This document shows positions 26,851 to 35,366 of a DNA stretch of 64,000 nt, piece by piece. Made by a program: the position numbers and the translations under genes. This stretch comes from DAISJI01 sp964559835 (lineage in GTDB: Bacteria > Acidobacteriota > Terriglobia > Terriglobales > Acidobacteriaceae): positions 124,001 through 188,000 of the forward strand of contig CAZLJE010000003.1 in assembly GCA_964559835.1 (NCBI GenBank), read 5' to 3'. The first letter of the stretch is position 1. Each line of letters starts with the position of its first letter. Below the pieces are notes generated by a model. That model was not told where the DNA came from. It searched no databases and saw only the letters and a list, made by a program, of their open reading frames with translations.

Positions 26851-26935
26851 GACGATGGCAGACCAAGAACATCGACATCCATATCACAGACAAAAGTCAC
26901 TTTCTGTGCCTACAGTTGCGAATCTGGAGGCACTG

Positions 26936-27304
26936 ATGAGCGGAACATTTGAGGACTTGAATGCTTGGAAACAGGCGATGGAACTCGTTTACGATGTTTA
27001 CGTCGCTACTGCAAAGTTCCCAAAAACCGAGACCTACGGCTTAGCCATCCAAATGCGAAGGGCTGCTGTCTCTATTCCCAGCAATATTGCAGAAGGCAAG
27101 GGCCGATCAACCGACAAAGACTTCGCTCTGTTCCTCTGCCACGCTCGCGGTTCGTTGCACGAACTGCAGACTCAAATCCTGATTGCAGGCCGACTCGAGT
27201 ACGTCAAGCCTGACGTTCAGGAGCGCTTGCTTGAAAAAACCAGAGTAGTGGGGCGGCTTCTGCATGGGCTGTTGTCGTTTGCAAAAGAAAATGTCCAAGC
27301 CTAG
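26936..27304 (+). CDS. Four-helix-bundle protein of the 23S rRNA intervening-sequence family
   Basis: A 122-aa protein. ATG 26936 is the start because GGAGG lies 6 bases upstream. The family signatures are easy to see: FEDLNAWKQAMELVYDVYVA, LAIQMRRAAVSIPSNIAEGK and FLCHARGSLHELQTQILIAG. In other bacteria this family is found inside 23S rRNA intervening sequences and as stand-alone genes near repeats; the function is unknown. G+C content is visibly lower than in neighbours, and inverted word arrays flank the gene, which suggests acquisition or mobility. Confidence 0.88.
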   Translation: MSGTFEDLNAWKQAMELVYDVYVATAKFPKTETYGLAIQMRRAAVSIPSNIAEGKGRSTDKDFALFLCHARGSLHELQTQILIAGRLEYVKPDVQERLLEKTRVVGRLLHGLLSFAKENVQA

Positions 27305-27412
27305 CTATGGAGCCGTGTGCCATATGCCATGAGCCATGTGCCCTGTGCCCTGTGCCATGAGCCATGTGCCCTGTGCCATGAGCCACGTGCACTGTGCCAT
27401 GCTGCTTGTGAT
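27305..27412. repeat. ATGAGCCATGTGCCCTG word array, right arm
   Basis: About ten degenerate copies of GCCATGAGCC/ATGTGCCCTG. It is the inverted counterpart of the array at 26787-26850. The array is open in one frame and would add 38 residues to TsaC if a start at 27336 were used; those residues are repetitive and not believed. Confidence 0.85.
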
Positions 27413-27449
27413 ATGTTACGTTTTCGCTAATTCTGTCCGGAGACAAACT

Positions 27450-28094
27450 TTGCGCGCCGAGATCCTCAAGATCAGTAGCGACAACCCGGAACCGTCGCTG
27501 GTCACCTACGCCGCCGAGCAGATCAAGAGCGGCCAGGTGCTCGGCATGCCGACCGACACCTTTTACGGCCTTGCCGCCGACCCCTTCAACCTGCGCGCCG
27601 TCGAGCGTGTGTACGAGATCAAGTCGCGTTCCCGTCATAAGCCTCTCTCCCTGCTGATCGAGAGCGAGGAGCAGGCGGAGATGCTCGCGCGCGACCCGCT
27701 GCCCGACAATTTCTACATCCTCGCGCGGAAATTCTGGCCCGGCCCGCTGACCATCATCGTCCCGGCCGCGTCTCGCCTGCCGCTGAAGGTGACCGCCAAT
27801 ACCGGCAATATCGCCATCCGCATTCCGGAGGCGAAGATCCCGTTACAGGTCATCCGCGCCGCGGGCGTGCCCATAACCGCAACTTCGGCAAACTTGAGCG
27901 GCGAAAGCGAATGCACCACCGCCACCGCCGTCCGCGAACAGTTGCACGAGCGCATTCCGATCATCGTGGATGGTGGCCCTTCGCCGCGCCAGGTAGCATC
28001 GACGATCGTCGACCTGAGCGAAGATGGAGGCTGGCGACTGCTGCGCGAAGGCGCGCTCCCGCGACAGCAGATCGCCGATCTCCTGGGCGAATGA
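27450..28094 (+). CDS. tsaC: L-threonylcarbamoyladenylate synthase
   Basis: A 214-aa TsaC/Sua5/YciO-family enzyme that makes threonylcarbamoyl-AMP from threonine, bicarbonate and ATP for the t6A37 modification of ANN-decoding tRNAs. Start TTG 27450 is chosen because GGAG lies seven bases upstream and the longer frame consists of repeat sequence. Substrate-binding residues are in MPTDTFYGLAADPFN, KSRSRHKPLSLLI and TATSANLSGE. The partner tsaB is at 45.7 kb. Overlaps ydcF by ATGA. Confidence 0.9.
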   Translation: MRAEILKISSDNPEPSLVTYAAEQIKSGQVLGMPTDTFYGLAADPFNLRAVERVYEIKSRSRHKPLSLLIESEEQAEMLARDPLPDNFYILARKFWPGPLTIIVPAASRLPLKVTANTGNIAIRIPEAKIPLQVIRAAGVPITATSANLSGESECTTATAVREQLHERIPIIVDGGPSPRQVASTIVDLSEDGGWRLLREGALPRQQIADLLGE

Positions 28095-28735
28095 ACCGCG
28101 GCACCCCGGCTCCCGTTCCTGCTGATAAACCCCGCCGCTCGGTTACGCGGATCGTCTTGTGGGGCTTGGCTGCGGTTGCGTGCGCGCTCGCCGTCTCCGT
28201 ATTACTCACCGCGTTCTATATCTCCCGTCACGTCGGCGATGACGGTCGCCCTGCGGACGCGATCGTCGTTTTCGGCGCTGCCGAATACGCCGGACACCCG
28301 TCGCCGGTCCTCAAGGCGCGTCTCGACCATGCCTTCGATCTCTACCAGCGCGGCATCGCTCCGGTCGTCATCACGACCGGTGGATTCGGCCCCGATCCTA
28401 AGTTCAGCGAAGGCGGCGTGGGACGCGACTATCTTTCCCGCCGCGGCATCCCCGACGCCAGCCTCATCGCCGAAACCCAGAGCGACGATACCGCCGAATC
28501 GGCCGACCGCGTTGCCGCCATCCTTCGCGCCAATGGCTGGCGTAGCGTGGTCGCCGTCAGCGACGCCTACCACCTGTTCCGCGTCAAACAGTTCCTCGCC
28601 CGCAAAGGCGTGAAGGCATACGGCTCGCCCCGGCCCGATTCCATCCCCAAAACCCGCCCTGCCCGCGCCGAAGCCGCTCTCCGCGAAGCCGTCAGCCTCA
28701 TCTTCTGGCGCCTCGTGCCCGCGGGAACGTGGTAG
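28091..28735 (+). CDS. YdcF-family (DUF218) membrane-anchored protein
   Basis: A 214-aa protein with one N-terminal membrane helix (RIVLWGLAAVACALAVSVLL) and a DUF218 alpha/beta domain facing the periplasm. Conserved blocks: ADAIVVFGAAEYAGHPSPVL, PVVITTGGFGPDPKFSEG, ETQSDDTAESA and VAVSDAYHLFRVKQFL. Some members (SanA, ElyC) act in envelope integrity. ATG overlaps the tsaC stop (ATGA), so the two genes form an operon. Confidence 0.87.
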   Translation: MNRGTPAPVPADKPRRSVTRIVLWGLAAVACALAVSVLLTAFYISRHVGDDGRPADAIVVFGAAEYAGHPSPVLKARLDHAFDLYQRGIAPVVITTGGFGPDPKFSEGGVGRDYLSRRGIPDASLIAETQSDDTAESADRVAAILRANGWRSVVAVSDAYHLFRVKQFLARKGVKAYGSPRPDSIPKTRPARAEAALREAVSLIFWRLVPAGTW

Positions 28736-28794
28736 ACCAGGCGCACGGGTCATGGCACATGGGCGGGAGCGTAATCGGAGATCCTGCGCAATAA

Positions 28795-28822
28795 AAAGGC
28801 CAGCCCTCTCGGACTGGCCTTT
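28795..28822 (-). terminator. Intrinsic terminator of the TonB-receptor gene
   Basis: Stem AAAGGCCAG / CTGGCCTTT; read on the minus strand it is followed by a TTTTTATT tract, 27-55 bases after the receptor's stop codon. It could also stop transcription from ydcF on the plus strand, though with a weaker tail. Confidence 0.85.
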
Positions 28823-28849
28823 CGATGCGCGATGAGCGCTGCGCCGGTT

Positions 28850-31800
28850 TTAGAAGATCAGCTTAAGCGCGAACTGGAGCTGTCGCGAGCCGCCGGCGTC
28901 GCCCGTCGGAATGCGCGTCGAGCTGATCACGCCGAACACGTTCCCAGCACTGGTGACAGCGCTGAGGTTCGGGTTGCCGAAGTTCGGATGATTGAACAGG
29001 TCGAACACCTCCAGCCGGAATTCATTCCTTACGCGCTCGGTGATCTTGGTCGTCTTGGTGAGCGAGAAATCGACATCCTGGAATCCAGGTCCCACGAACG
29101 CGTTCCGCCGCAGGCTGCCGAAGTGGTAGACATTCACGCCATTGACCAGCGTGACCGGCAGAGCCAACGACGTACCAGCCGCACAGGCGCCGAACCGTGG
29201 ATCACACACCGAGTTGGGCGCGAACCACTGGATATTCCCCGCCTGTGAGCCGCTGGTGATGATCTGGTTGACGGTGCTCATCGGTCCAATCAAGTCCGGC
29301 CGATTCGTTGCCACGCCGGTGAACAACGTCGACGAACCAGCAGGGATGCCAGCTCCAGCGATCGGGGCCCCGGCCACGACGTTCAACGGGTTGCCGCTCT
29401 GGATCGAGAAGATCCCGCCCAGCCGCCATCCTTCCCTGAGGCGGTTCCCCTTAAACGGAAGGTCGTAGGTGCTGCTGAATACAAACCGGTGCCGGACGTC
29501 GAAATCAGACGGACCGTAGTCACCACCCACGTTCCGGCTATTCTCCGGCGCCGCCGGGAAACCAATGCGCGACGAATTGTCCAGCGAGTGCGACCACGTG
29601 TAGCTCCCGTTGAATTGCAACCCGCTGGCGAAACGCCGGGTGACGTTTAGCCAAAGCGCGCTGTAGTTGGAATTCGCCGTGCTGGTGATCTCGGTCAGCG
29701 AACTGCCCAGCGCCAGCCCCGGCAGGATCGGGCTGCTCGCCGAGAGTGCCGGATAGGGCAGCACAGCCTTGCCGGTCGACGTGAACGATAGCGGCTGATT
29801 TAGGTTGATGTTCTGGCGCAGATGCGTCGCCTTGGAGCCGAAGTAGCCGATCATCAATCCCATCGAGGGCGTGATCTCCTGCTGGAGGTTCACGTTGTAG
29901 GACTGTACATAGGGATTCTTGAAGTTGTGGTCCACCGTACCGGAAGCGAGCGAAGCGCCGCTTGCCGCAGCATCTGTCGTCAACGTAGCGGGGCTGGTGA
30001 ACGGCTTCGACCCGCTTGGTGAAAAGTTGAATGACTGTGTGAATGGCGGGTTGCTGGTCAGCGCGATCGGCAATGGCTGATCGGCCGCCCATCCGTATCC
30101 GGCACGCAGCACGGTCTTCTGGTCATTCCAGATGTCCCACGCGAAACCCAGGCGGGGTTCGAAGTTGGTGTCGTTCTGGTTGTACAGCAGCGGCAAAGCA
30201 CTCGTACCCACCTGCACCAGTTGCGCTGTCGCCGGAACGAACGCGCTCTGGTGGTTCTGCTTCTCGAAGGGCGTCATGTTCCACTCGTAGCGCAGCCCCA
30301 ACTCCAGCGTGAAGTTCGGCTTCAGCTTGAAACTGTCCATGGCGAACATGCCGATGGCGCGCTGCACGATGTGGTTGAGAAGGTTGCCGTCGTTGGTGAA
30401 CGCGGCAACATTCCCATTGATGTAGTCGGTCACGTTGTTGAACGTCATGCGCGTCTGGTCGTGGCGGAAGTTGTTGTCATTTACCTGCCGCCCCTCCCAG
30501 CCGAACTTGATATTGTGGCGCCCATGCACCCAGTCCACCGTGTCACTGATGACGGTGGTCAGGTCGGCGCGTCCTTGTGGAAAGTCTCTCTGCCCCCCGA
30601 AGTCCAGGCCTATTGAGGTGATGATGGTCTCTGGGATGCCTACGGGGCCGGTATTCCCATTGTTGATGCCGAACGTGCTCGGATCGAGCTTGTTGGTCGG
30701 ATCGAAGGTGATGTGGATGCGGTTGTAACCCAGGCGGAATTCATTCACCACGGTCGGCGTGAAAACGTGGCTCTCGCCGAAGGTCATGAGCTGGCGGCGC
30801 GCGACGCGCTGGTCCCCATAGCCGGGCACTGTCGCGCAGCCCGGAGGCAACGGCTGGCTGCACGCGTCAATCGGCTCGGTGCGAATATCGCGCTGGATGG
30901 CGTAGTAGCCGTGCAGATGGTCCTTCTCTCTCAGGTTGTAGCTGATGTCGCCGGTCCACTGGTCCAGCAGTACCGGAGCCGATGCGGAACCCTGGAACTT
31001 CGACCCGGTGGCGTCGTTAGCCGTCGGGATCAGCGCCGTCAATTTCTGCACTGCTGTGCTGGGCGAAGCGAGCGCTTGGGTCCGCTGCGCTCCAGTGAGC
31101 ACGGTCGAATTCAACCCGATGCCCTGCCGCTGCCGCAGCCCCTCGTACGCTCCGTAGAAGAACAGCTTGTTCTTGATGATCGGCCCGCCCACATCCGCGC
31201 CGAAATCATGGCGGATGAACTGCGACTGCCGTGTAGTGTCCTTGTTGAAGAAGTTCCTCGCGTCGAAATAGTTGTTGCGCAGGAATTCAAAGGCTTCTCC
31301 ATGGAAGTCATTCGTCCCGGAGCGCGTCGCCATGTTCACGACGGCGCCGGAGTTCCTACCCTCCTCGGCGCTGTAGCTGGAGTTATCGACCTTGAATTCG
31401 TTCAGTGTCGCAATACTGGGTTGGAACGTGATCTGCCCGTTCGCCATGTCGGCCAGGTTGATGCCGTTGACCATGAAGTTCACGGTATCTTCCCGCTGCC
31501 CGGCGGTGTTGAACGCGAGCGAACCCTGGCCGCGGATTGGCGCCGTCAGGAACCCGTTCGCCGGAGGGGTCACCGATCCCGGCACCAGCAGCCCGAGGTC
31601 CACGAAGTGCCGCCCGTTCAGCGGAATTTCCTGCACGTTGCGCGGGTCCATGACTTGACCGACCGTCATGGTCGTCGTTTCCAACACCGGCGCTTCCGTC
31701 GTGATGTTGACCGTCTCCGCCACCGCCGCGGGCTTCAAGGTGAAGTTCTGGGACACAGTTCGTCCAACTTCGAGCACTAGGCCGCTGGCTACTTGCCTGC

Positions 31801-32065
31801 CCATACCTGCGGCTGTCACCTCGACCGTGTAGGAACCGACGGGCAACGCCGGGATAAGATAAGCTCCCGTCGAGTCCGTCTTCGTTGTACGCGTGAGGTT
31901 CGTGGCGGAATTGGTGACCTTGACATCGGCGTTCGGGACCACCGCACCACTGTTGTCCACTACCGTGCCCTGAAGAGTAGCCGTCGTAGATTGCGCCACC
32001 AGTGGTGTTGCAAACATTAATGCAACCGCCACGATGCTGACTACGACGCGAAAGCTTGCGCGCAT
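28850..32065 (-). CDS. TonB-dependent receptor with N-terminal carboxypeptidase-regulatory domain (Oar-like)
   Basis: A 1071-aa outer-membrane protein. The start is ATG 32065, with GGAGG seven bases upstream; an in-frame extension to 32161 lies in the leader. Order: signal peptide (MRASFRVVVSIVAVALMFAT), CarboxypepD_reg-like domain at 25-110 (ATLQGTVVDNSGAVVPNADV), plug domain at about 120-270 (EIPLNGRHFVDLGLLVPGSV, NSGAVVNMATRSGTNDFHG), then a beta-barrel to the end, finishing with a C-terminal LQFALKLIF strand. Oar-like receptors are expanded in Acidobacteriota and are thought to import large carbohydrates or peptides. Substrate unknown; no SusD-like partner is present. A terminator follows. 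Confidence 0.92.
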   Translation of the reverse strand: MRASFRVVVSIVAVALMFATPLVAQSTTATLQGTVVDNSGAVVPNADVKVTNSATNLTRTTKTDSTGAYLIPALPVGSYTVEVTAAGMGRQVASGLVLEVGRTVSQNFTLKPAAVAETVNITTEAPVLETTTMTVGQVMDPRNVQEIPLNGRHFVDLGLLVPGSVTPPANGFLTAPIRGQGSLAFNTAGQREDTVNFMVNGINLADMANGQITFQPSIATLNEFKVDNSSYSAEEGRNSGAVVNMATRSGTNDFHGEAFEFLRNNYFDARNFFNKDTTRQSQFIRHDFGADVGGPIIKNKLFFYGAYEGLRQRQGIGLNSTVLTGAQRTQALASPSTAVQKLTALIPTANDATGSKFQGSASAPVLLDQWTGDISYNLREKDHLHGYYAIQRDIRTEPIDACSQPLPPGCATVPGYGDQRVARRQLMTFGESHVFTPTVVNEFRLGYNRIHITFDPTNKLDPSTFGINNGNTGPVGIPETIITSIGLDFGGQRDFPQGRADLTTVISDTVDWVHGRHNIKFGWEGRQVNDNNFRHDQTRMTFNNVTDYINGNVAAFTNDGNLLNHIVQRAIGMFAMDSFKLKPNFTLELGLRYEWNMTPFEKQNHQSAFVPATAQLVQVGTSALPLLYNQNDTNFEPRLGFAWDIWNDQKTVLRAGYGWAADQPLPIALTSNPPFTQSFNFSPSGSKPFTSPATLTTDAAASGASLASGTVDHNFKNPYVQSYNVNLQQEITPSMGLMIGYFGSKATHLRQNINLNQPLSFTSTGKAVLPYPALSASSPILPGLALGSSLTEITSTANSNYSALWLNVTRRFASGLQFNGSYTWSHSLDNSSRIGFPAAPENSRNVGGDYGPSDFDVRHRFVFSSTYDLPFKGNRLREGWRLGGIFSIQSGNPLNVVAGAPIAGAGIPAGSSTLFTGVATNRPDLIGPMSTVNQIITSGSQAGNIQWFAPNSVCDPRFGACAAGTSLALPVTLVNGVNVYHFGSLRRNAFVGPGFQDVDFSLTKTTKITERVRNEFRLEVFDLFNHPNFGNPNLSAVTSAGNVFGVISSTRIPTGDAGGSRQLQFALKLIF

Positions 32066-32227
32066 GGAACTTCCTCCGTTTAACGTGAGCCAAAAATCAG
32101 ATAACTGCTGTACTTGGGAGAAGAGCCCAACCCCACTACGGCGGAACAGATGCAGTCCCAAGTCCGTTTACGAAAGATCGCAAGCTCGTGATGAAGTTAC
32201 ACTTAACCGGGGCGGCTGAATTGCGCC

Positions 32228-32243
32228 ATACGGAATTCCGTAT
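32228..32243. promoter_or_regulatory. Perfect 16-bp palindrome, candidate operator
   Basis: ATACGGAATTCCGTAT is its own reverse complement and lies 163 bases before the receptor start codon, in an AT-rich stretch next to TATAGAAGATACAATATT. It may be an operator for a dimeric repressor. It also resembles a fused inverted pair of the GGAATACG word family, so a repeat origin is possible. Confidence 0.5.
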
Positions 32244-32337
32244 AGAAGATACAATATTGAGTAGGTGGAGTACGTCGCCCCGCGACCTTATCGTACGGAG
32301 TGCACATCCGTTGCGATGAAGTAAGAAAAAGGCGCGG

Positions 32338-32373
32338 GTGCCCCACTCTAGCTGCTTTTGCTAAGGTGGGCAC
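32338..32373. repeat. CCACCCTAGC-family hairpin, copy 1 (diverged)
   Basis: GTGCCCCACTCTAGCTG pairs imperfectly with GCTAAGGTGGGCAC around a CTTTT loop. Better-conserved copies lie at 37449, 42559 and 43728. Confidence 0.75.
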
Positions 32374-32430
32374 TAGACCCTTGCGCCGGGTGTCTTGAGC
32401 CCTACGCCCTGAGCCCTGCGCCCTACGCCC

Positions 32431-33120
32431 TTACCGCACCAACGCCAGCAGCCGTACCGGCGCGCCCGCTGCGTTCTGGATCACCGTCGGCCCCGCCACG
32501 AGGACCGCTCCTGCGGCAGGAGCCTCCTCCAGATTGGCGACATTTGCCAGTGCATAGACGTGATTCTGTCCAAGATAGCGGCGTACCGGCATGTCGGTTG
32601 AACCGTTCAGGTCCAGCGACGGCGCATCGATTCCGATACCGTACACCATCCGCGCCCGCACCAGGAACTCGACCGTGTCGGTCGAATACGCCGCGTGCGG
32701 TAGCGGTTGCTTGGGCAACACCGGCGGGATGTGCCAGCCCGTTCTCGCCAGGACCACCGCTCCGGGAGGAACGTGCCCATGCTGCTGCTCCCAGCGCGCA
32801 ATGTCGGCCACAGTGATTTGGTAGTTGGGGTCCGTCGCCACGCGGTCGCGAGTATCCAGGACCACCAGCGGCGTCACCAGTCGATCCGGCGTTACCGCCT
32901 CGGCGGTCCAGCGCCCATTCTCCTGGTGGATAGGCGAGTCCATGCGTGTGCCGTAGGCGAACGCGTCCAGGTGATCGCCGCTGACGTTCAACGCGGCCTT
33001 GTGGGTCAGGTCGATAACCTCGCGGAACGCAAACGCCCTCGGTTCCACCGGCCGTCTCTGCGCGAACAGCAGCACCGCGAGCACCAGGATCGATCCGATA
33101 CTGAAAGTTCTCCAATGCAT
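32431..33120 (-). CDS. Cyclase-family (kynurenine-formamidase-like) exported protein with altered metal motif
   Basis: A protein of about 229 aa if started at ATG 33120, which gives a signal peptide (MHWRTFSIGSILVLAVLLFA); ATG 33168 would add 16 residues. It matches the cyclase family, whose members are metal-dependent amidohydrolases such as bacterial kynurenine formamidase. Retained blocks are FREVIDLTHKAALNVSGDH, PPGAVVLARTGWHI and VYGIGIDAPSLD. The metal signature HxGTHxDxPxH reads AYGTRMDSPIH here: the first and second His are Ala and Arg, while Asp, Pro and the last His remain. Activity may be altered or lost. Confidence 0.8.
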   Translation of the reverse strand: MHWRTFSIGSILVLAVLLFAQRRPVEPRAFAFREVIDLTHKAALNVSGDHLDAFAYGTRMDSPIHQENGRWTAEAVTPDRLVTPLVVLDTRDRVATDPNYQITVADIARWEQQHGHVPPGAVVLARTGWHIPPVLPKQPLPHAAYSTDTVEFLVRARMVYGIGIDAPSLDLNGSTDMPVRRYLGQNHVYALANVANLEEAPAAGAVLVAGPTVIQNAAGAPVRLLALVR

Positions 33121-33269
33121 GGCCCAGGGGCAGGCCCGCGGCGGCGCTCTCCGGGCTGCCTCAATCATTCAGATGCAGCAGCTTCGCTCGACGTACAGCA
33201 GGAAATTTCCGCGCACCATACAACTTTTCGCCGTCACCCAGTGTTTTCTCGGCTGTACTCGATACTTGA

Positions 33270-33275
33270 TACAAT
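33270..33275 (+). promoter_or_regulatory. Candidate -10 box of the YVTN lipoprotein gene
   Basis: TACAAT in a locally AT-rich stretch, 12 bases before the ATG at 33288; no Shine-Dalgarno lies between. Consistent with a very short or absent leader. Confidence 0.4.
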
Positions 33276-33287
33276 GTTTTTTTCCTC

Positions 33288-34517
33288 ATGCGAACTCATA
33301 GGACATTGAAGTCGGCCGCAGCGCGTCTTGCGCGCCACGTGCCGGCGCTCACTCTTGCTTCACTCTCCATACTGCTGGCGGGCTGCGGCGACACCTACCG
33401 GCCTATCGCCATACCCATCCTGCAACCCGGCGGCGATCCACAGACCTTGCGCGTAGCTACCGTCGTCAACAACAACAACGGCGGCGCTGGCACCACCACG
33501 ACCGTCGATGCGACAGGAGATACCAACATTGCCGTCTTCCAGGTCGGCAGCGACCCGGTCAACGCCGCCTTCTGGCTCGGCAGTAGCAGCCGCATCTATG
33601 TTGCGAATCGCGGCTCCGATTCGGTCTCCTTCTACGCGCCCACGACTGCCGGCAGCGCTGTATCAGTGATCACGCTTCCGACAGGCTCCCGGCCGGTGTT
33701 CGTCTCATCTGTCGCTTCCTCGTTCGTTTACGTGGCCGAATCCGGCACCAACAACGTGGCGATCATAGATGCCAGCCTCGGTGTGCTCAGCAAGGAGCTA
33801 CCGGTCGGCGTCAATCCCGTGGCAATCACCGAGACTCCGAACGGCAACTGGGCCTACGTTGCTAACAAGGGCAGCAACACGGTTTCTCTCATCAATAGCG
33901 TCACCCAGACCATTGATGTGACCCTGCCCACCGGGGCCTCACCCGTCTGGGTCACCGCCAAGAACGACAACTCCGTCGTTTACGTCCTTAATCAGGGCAG
34001 CAACAACATCACCGTCATCGATGCGGTCAACAAGATTGTCGCGGGAACCGTACCGGTGGGCGCGACGCCGAGCATGATGGCCTTCGACAAGGTCAATCAC
34101 CGCCTGTACGTCGCCAACACGGGTTCGAACACCGTCAGTGTCTTTAATGCCGATCCCCAGGTCCCGACCCTGCTCGCGACCGTCACCGTTGGCGCCGGCC
34201 CCACTTCCATTGCGCCCCTGGCCGATGGTTCGCGCTTCTATGTCGCCAATGCCGGCTGTACCGACGCCATCGCATTGACCGGATGTAGCGGAACCACGGT
34301 CAGCGTAGTCGACGCGCTCTCCTTCGCGGTCCGCAAGACGATCACCGTCGGATCGACTCCGATCGCATTGGCCGCCACCCCGGAATCCACCAAGGTCGTG
34401 GTCGCGAATCGCGATTCGAACAACATCAGCGACATTCGCACCCTGGACGACACGGTCGTCGCGACCATCAATTCCGCCTCGCCCCGGCCCGTCTGGGTGG
34501 TCATGAACTCGCAGTAA
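33288..34517 (+). CDS. YVTN-repeat beta-propeller lipoprotein
   Basis: A 409-aa lipoprotein with a lipobox (SILLAGC) and a seven-bladed beta-propeller of the YncE/lactonase-like type. Each blade carries a repeat such as YVANRGSDSVSFYAP, YVAESGTNNVAIIDA, YVANKGSNTVSLINS, YVLNQGSNNITVIDA and YVANTGSNTVSVFNA, with (V/L)PVG-x-P-V turns between. Related proteins bind surfaces or nucleic acids, or are structural; an enzymatic activity is not implied. Monocistronic. Confidence 0.9.
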   Translation: MRTHRTLKSAAARLARHVPALTLASLSILLAGCGDTYRPIAIPILQPGGDPQTLRVATVVNNNNGGAGTTTTVDATGDTNIAVFQVGSDPVNAAFWLGSSSRIYVANRGSDSVSFYAPTTAGSAVSVITLPTGSRPVFVSSVASSFVYVAESGTNNVAIIDASLGVLSKELPVGVNPVAITETPNGNWAYVANKGSNTVSLINSVTQTIDVTLPTGASPVWVTAKNDNSVVYVLNQGSNNITVIDAVNKIVAGTVPVGATPSMMAFDKVNHRLYVANTGSNTVSVFNADPQVPTLLATVTVGAGPTSIAPLADGSRFYVANAGCTDAIALTGCSGTTVSVVDALSFAVRKTITVGSTPIALAATPESTKVVVANRDSNNISDIRTLDDTVVATINSASPRPVWVVMNSQ

Positions 34518-34519
34518 CA

Positions 34520-34677
34520 AGGCCCATGGCACATGGCTCAGGGCGCCCTCAGGGGTCAGGGGTCAGGGCGCACGGCAATCTAGGCGCGCCTTGAGCGATG
34601 AGCTTTGCGCCCCAAGGTTTGAACCATGCGCCATGAGCCATGTGCCCTGCGCCATGAGCCCTGCGCCATGAGCCGTT
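34520..34677. repeat. GCCCATGGCACATGGCTC word array
   Basis: Roughly a dozen degenerate copies: CCCATGGCACATGGCTCAGG at the left end and CCATGAGCCATGTGCCCTGC at the right end, i.e. opposite orientations around a short unrelated centre. It fills the gap between two convergent genes. Confidence 0.85.
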
Positions 34678-35223
34678 TTATTCTTCCTGCCCCCTCACTT
34701 GCCCGCGGATCTCTCCTGCGGGAGACCGCGTCGTATGCAGATTCACGTATGCGGCTCCCTCGCGCAGGTTCCTGACCACCTTGGCGAAGTCAACGCCCGG
34801 CGTGATCCCTTGCGCATTCGGACCGACTACGTTCGCGACCGTAAGGCTGCCGGTCACCGTCCCGGAGGTGGCGTCCGGACATGCGGGAGGATTCGGAAAT
34901 CCGGCGGGTGGACCGCCCGTCGCGCCGGCAGCGGGCCCGCAAAGGAAGACCATGATCCCGGTCGCCTCCCTCGGAAACCCAAAGTGGATATGCGAGAACA
35001 GGGGTGTTGCGTTCAGGCCGCTGAATGTTTCGGTGTACTCGAGCGTCGTTCCGTCTGCGCTGAGCGTCGCCGTGAAGGATCCATTGCCATCGGTCGCAAC
35101 CGGCGGGACTTCGTTCAGGCCGCGCAGGCGCGCTGTGAAATGGTTGACGGCGTCGTCGTCGTCGAAGGCGGTGGTGGCGAACACGAGCGTAAGCAGAGCC
35201 AGCAGAGCTAGCGTCTTTTTCAT
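34678..35223 (-). CDS. Exported CHRD-domain protein
   Basis: A 181-aa protein with a signal peptide (MKKTLALLALLTLVFATTAF) followed by one CHRD domain. Typical blocks: FTARLRGLNEVPPVATDGNG, LEYTETFSGLNATPLFSHIH, AYVNLHTTRSPAGEIRGQVR. CHRD domains occur in chordin and in many exported bacterial proteins of unknown function. Two cysteines (FLCGPAAG and PACPDATSG) may form a disulphide. Monocistronic. Confidence 0.9.
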   Translation of the reverse strand: MKKTLALLALLTLVFATTAFDDDDAVNHFTARLRGLNEVPPVATDGNGSFTATLSADGTTLEYTETFSGLNATPLFSHIHFGFPREATGIMVFLCGPAAGATGGPPAGFPNPPACPDATSGTVTGSLTVANVVGPNAQGITPGVDFAKVVRNLREGAAYVNLHTTRSPAGEIRGQVRGQEE

Positions 35224-35366
35224 GTGCGACTCCTATCCGACGAGGTGTGGGGTTCGGGAGGCCAGGTTGGAACCAGAGAGGCTCCCACTGCAGAGCTAGA
35301 GAATCTTGGCGCGAGAAGTTGCAGGTGGGCGAACGTCAAGTTGCGACTCAAACCGCAAATTCAAGT

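Larger units (their letters stand above)
32066..32430. other. Long upstream region of the TonB-receptor gene
   Basis: About 365 bases without a gene. It contains the receptor promoter region with a perfect 16-bp palindrome (32228-32243), a CCACCCTAGC-family hairpin (32338-32373) and a run of CCCTGCGCCCTACG words (32387-32432). G+C is lower than average around the palindrome, as expected for a regulatory region. Confidence 0.6.

Noticed and set aside
26786..26935. 50-residue extension of the four-helix-bundle protein
   Set aside because: Encoded partly by the repeat array; ATG 26936 has a proper ribosome site and matches the usual family length.
27336..27449. N-terminal extension of TsaC
   Set aside because: The extension is translated word-array DNA (repeated CAMSHVPCAM-like residues); TTG 27450 with GGAG upstream fits the family start.
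30713..31780. 355-codon plus-strand frame opposite the TonB receptor
   Set aside because: Antisense shadow; no motif, no ribosome site.
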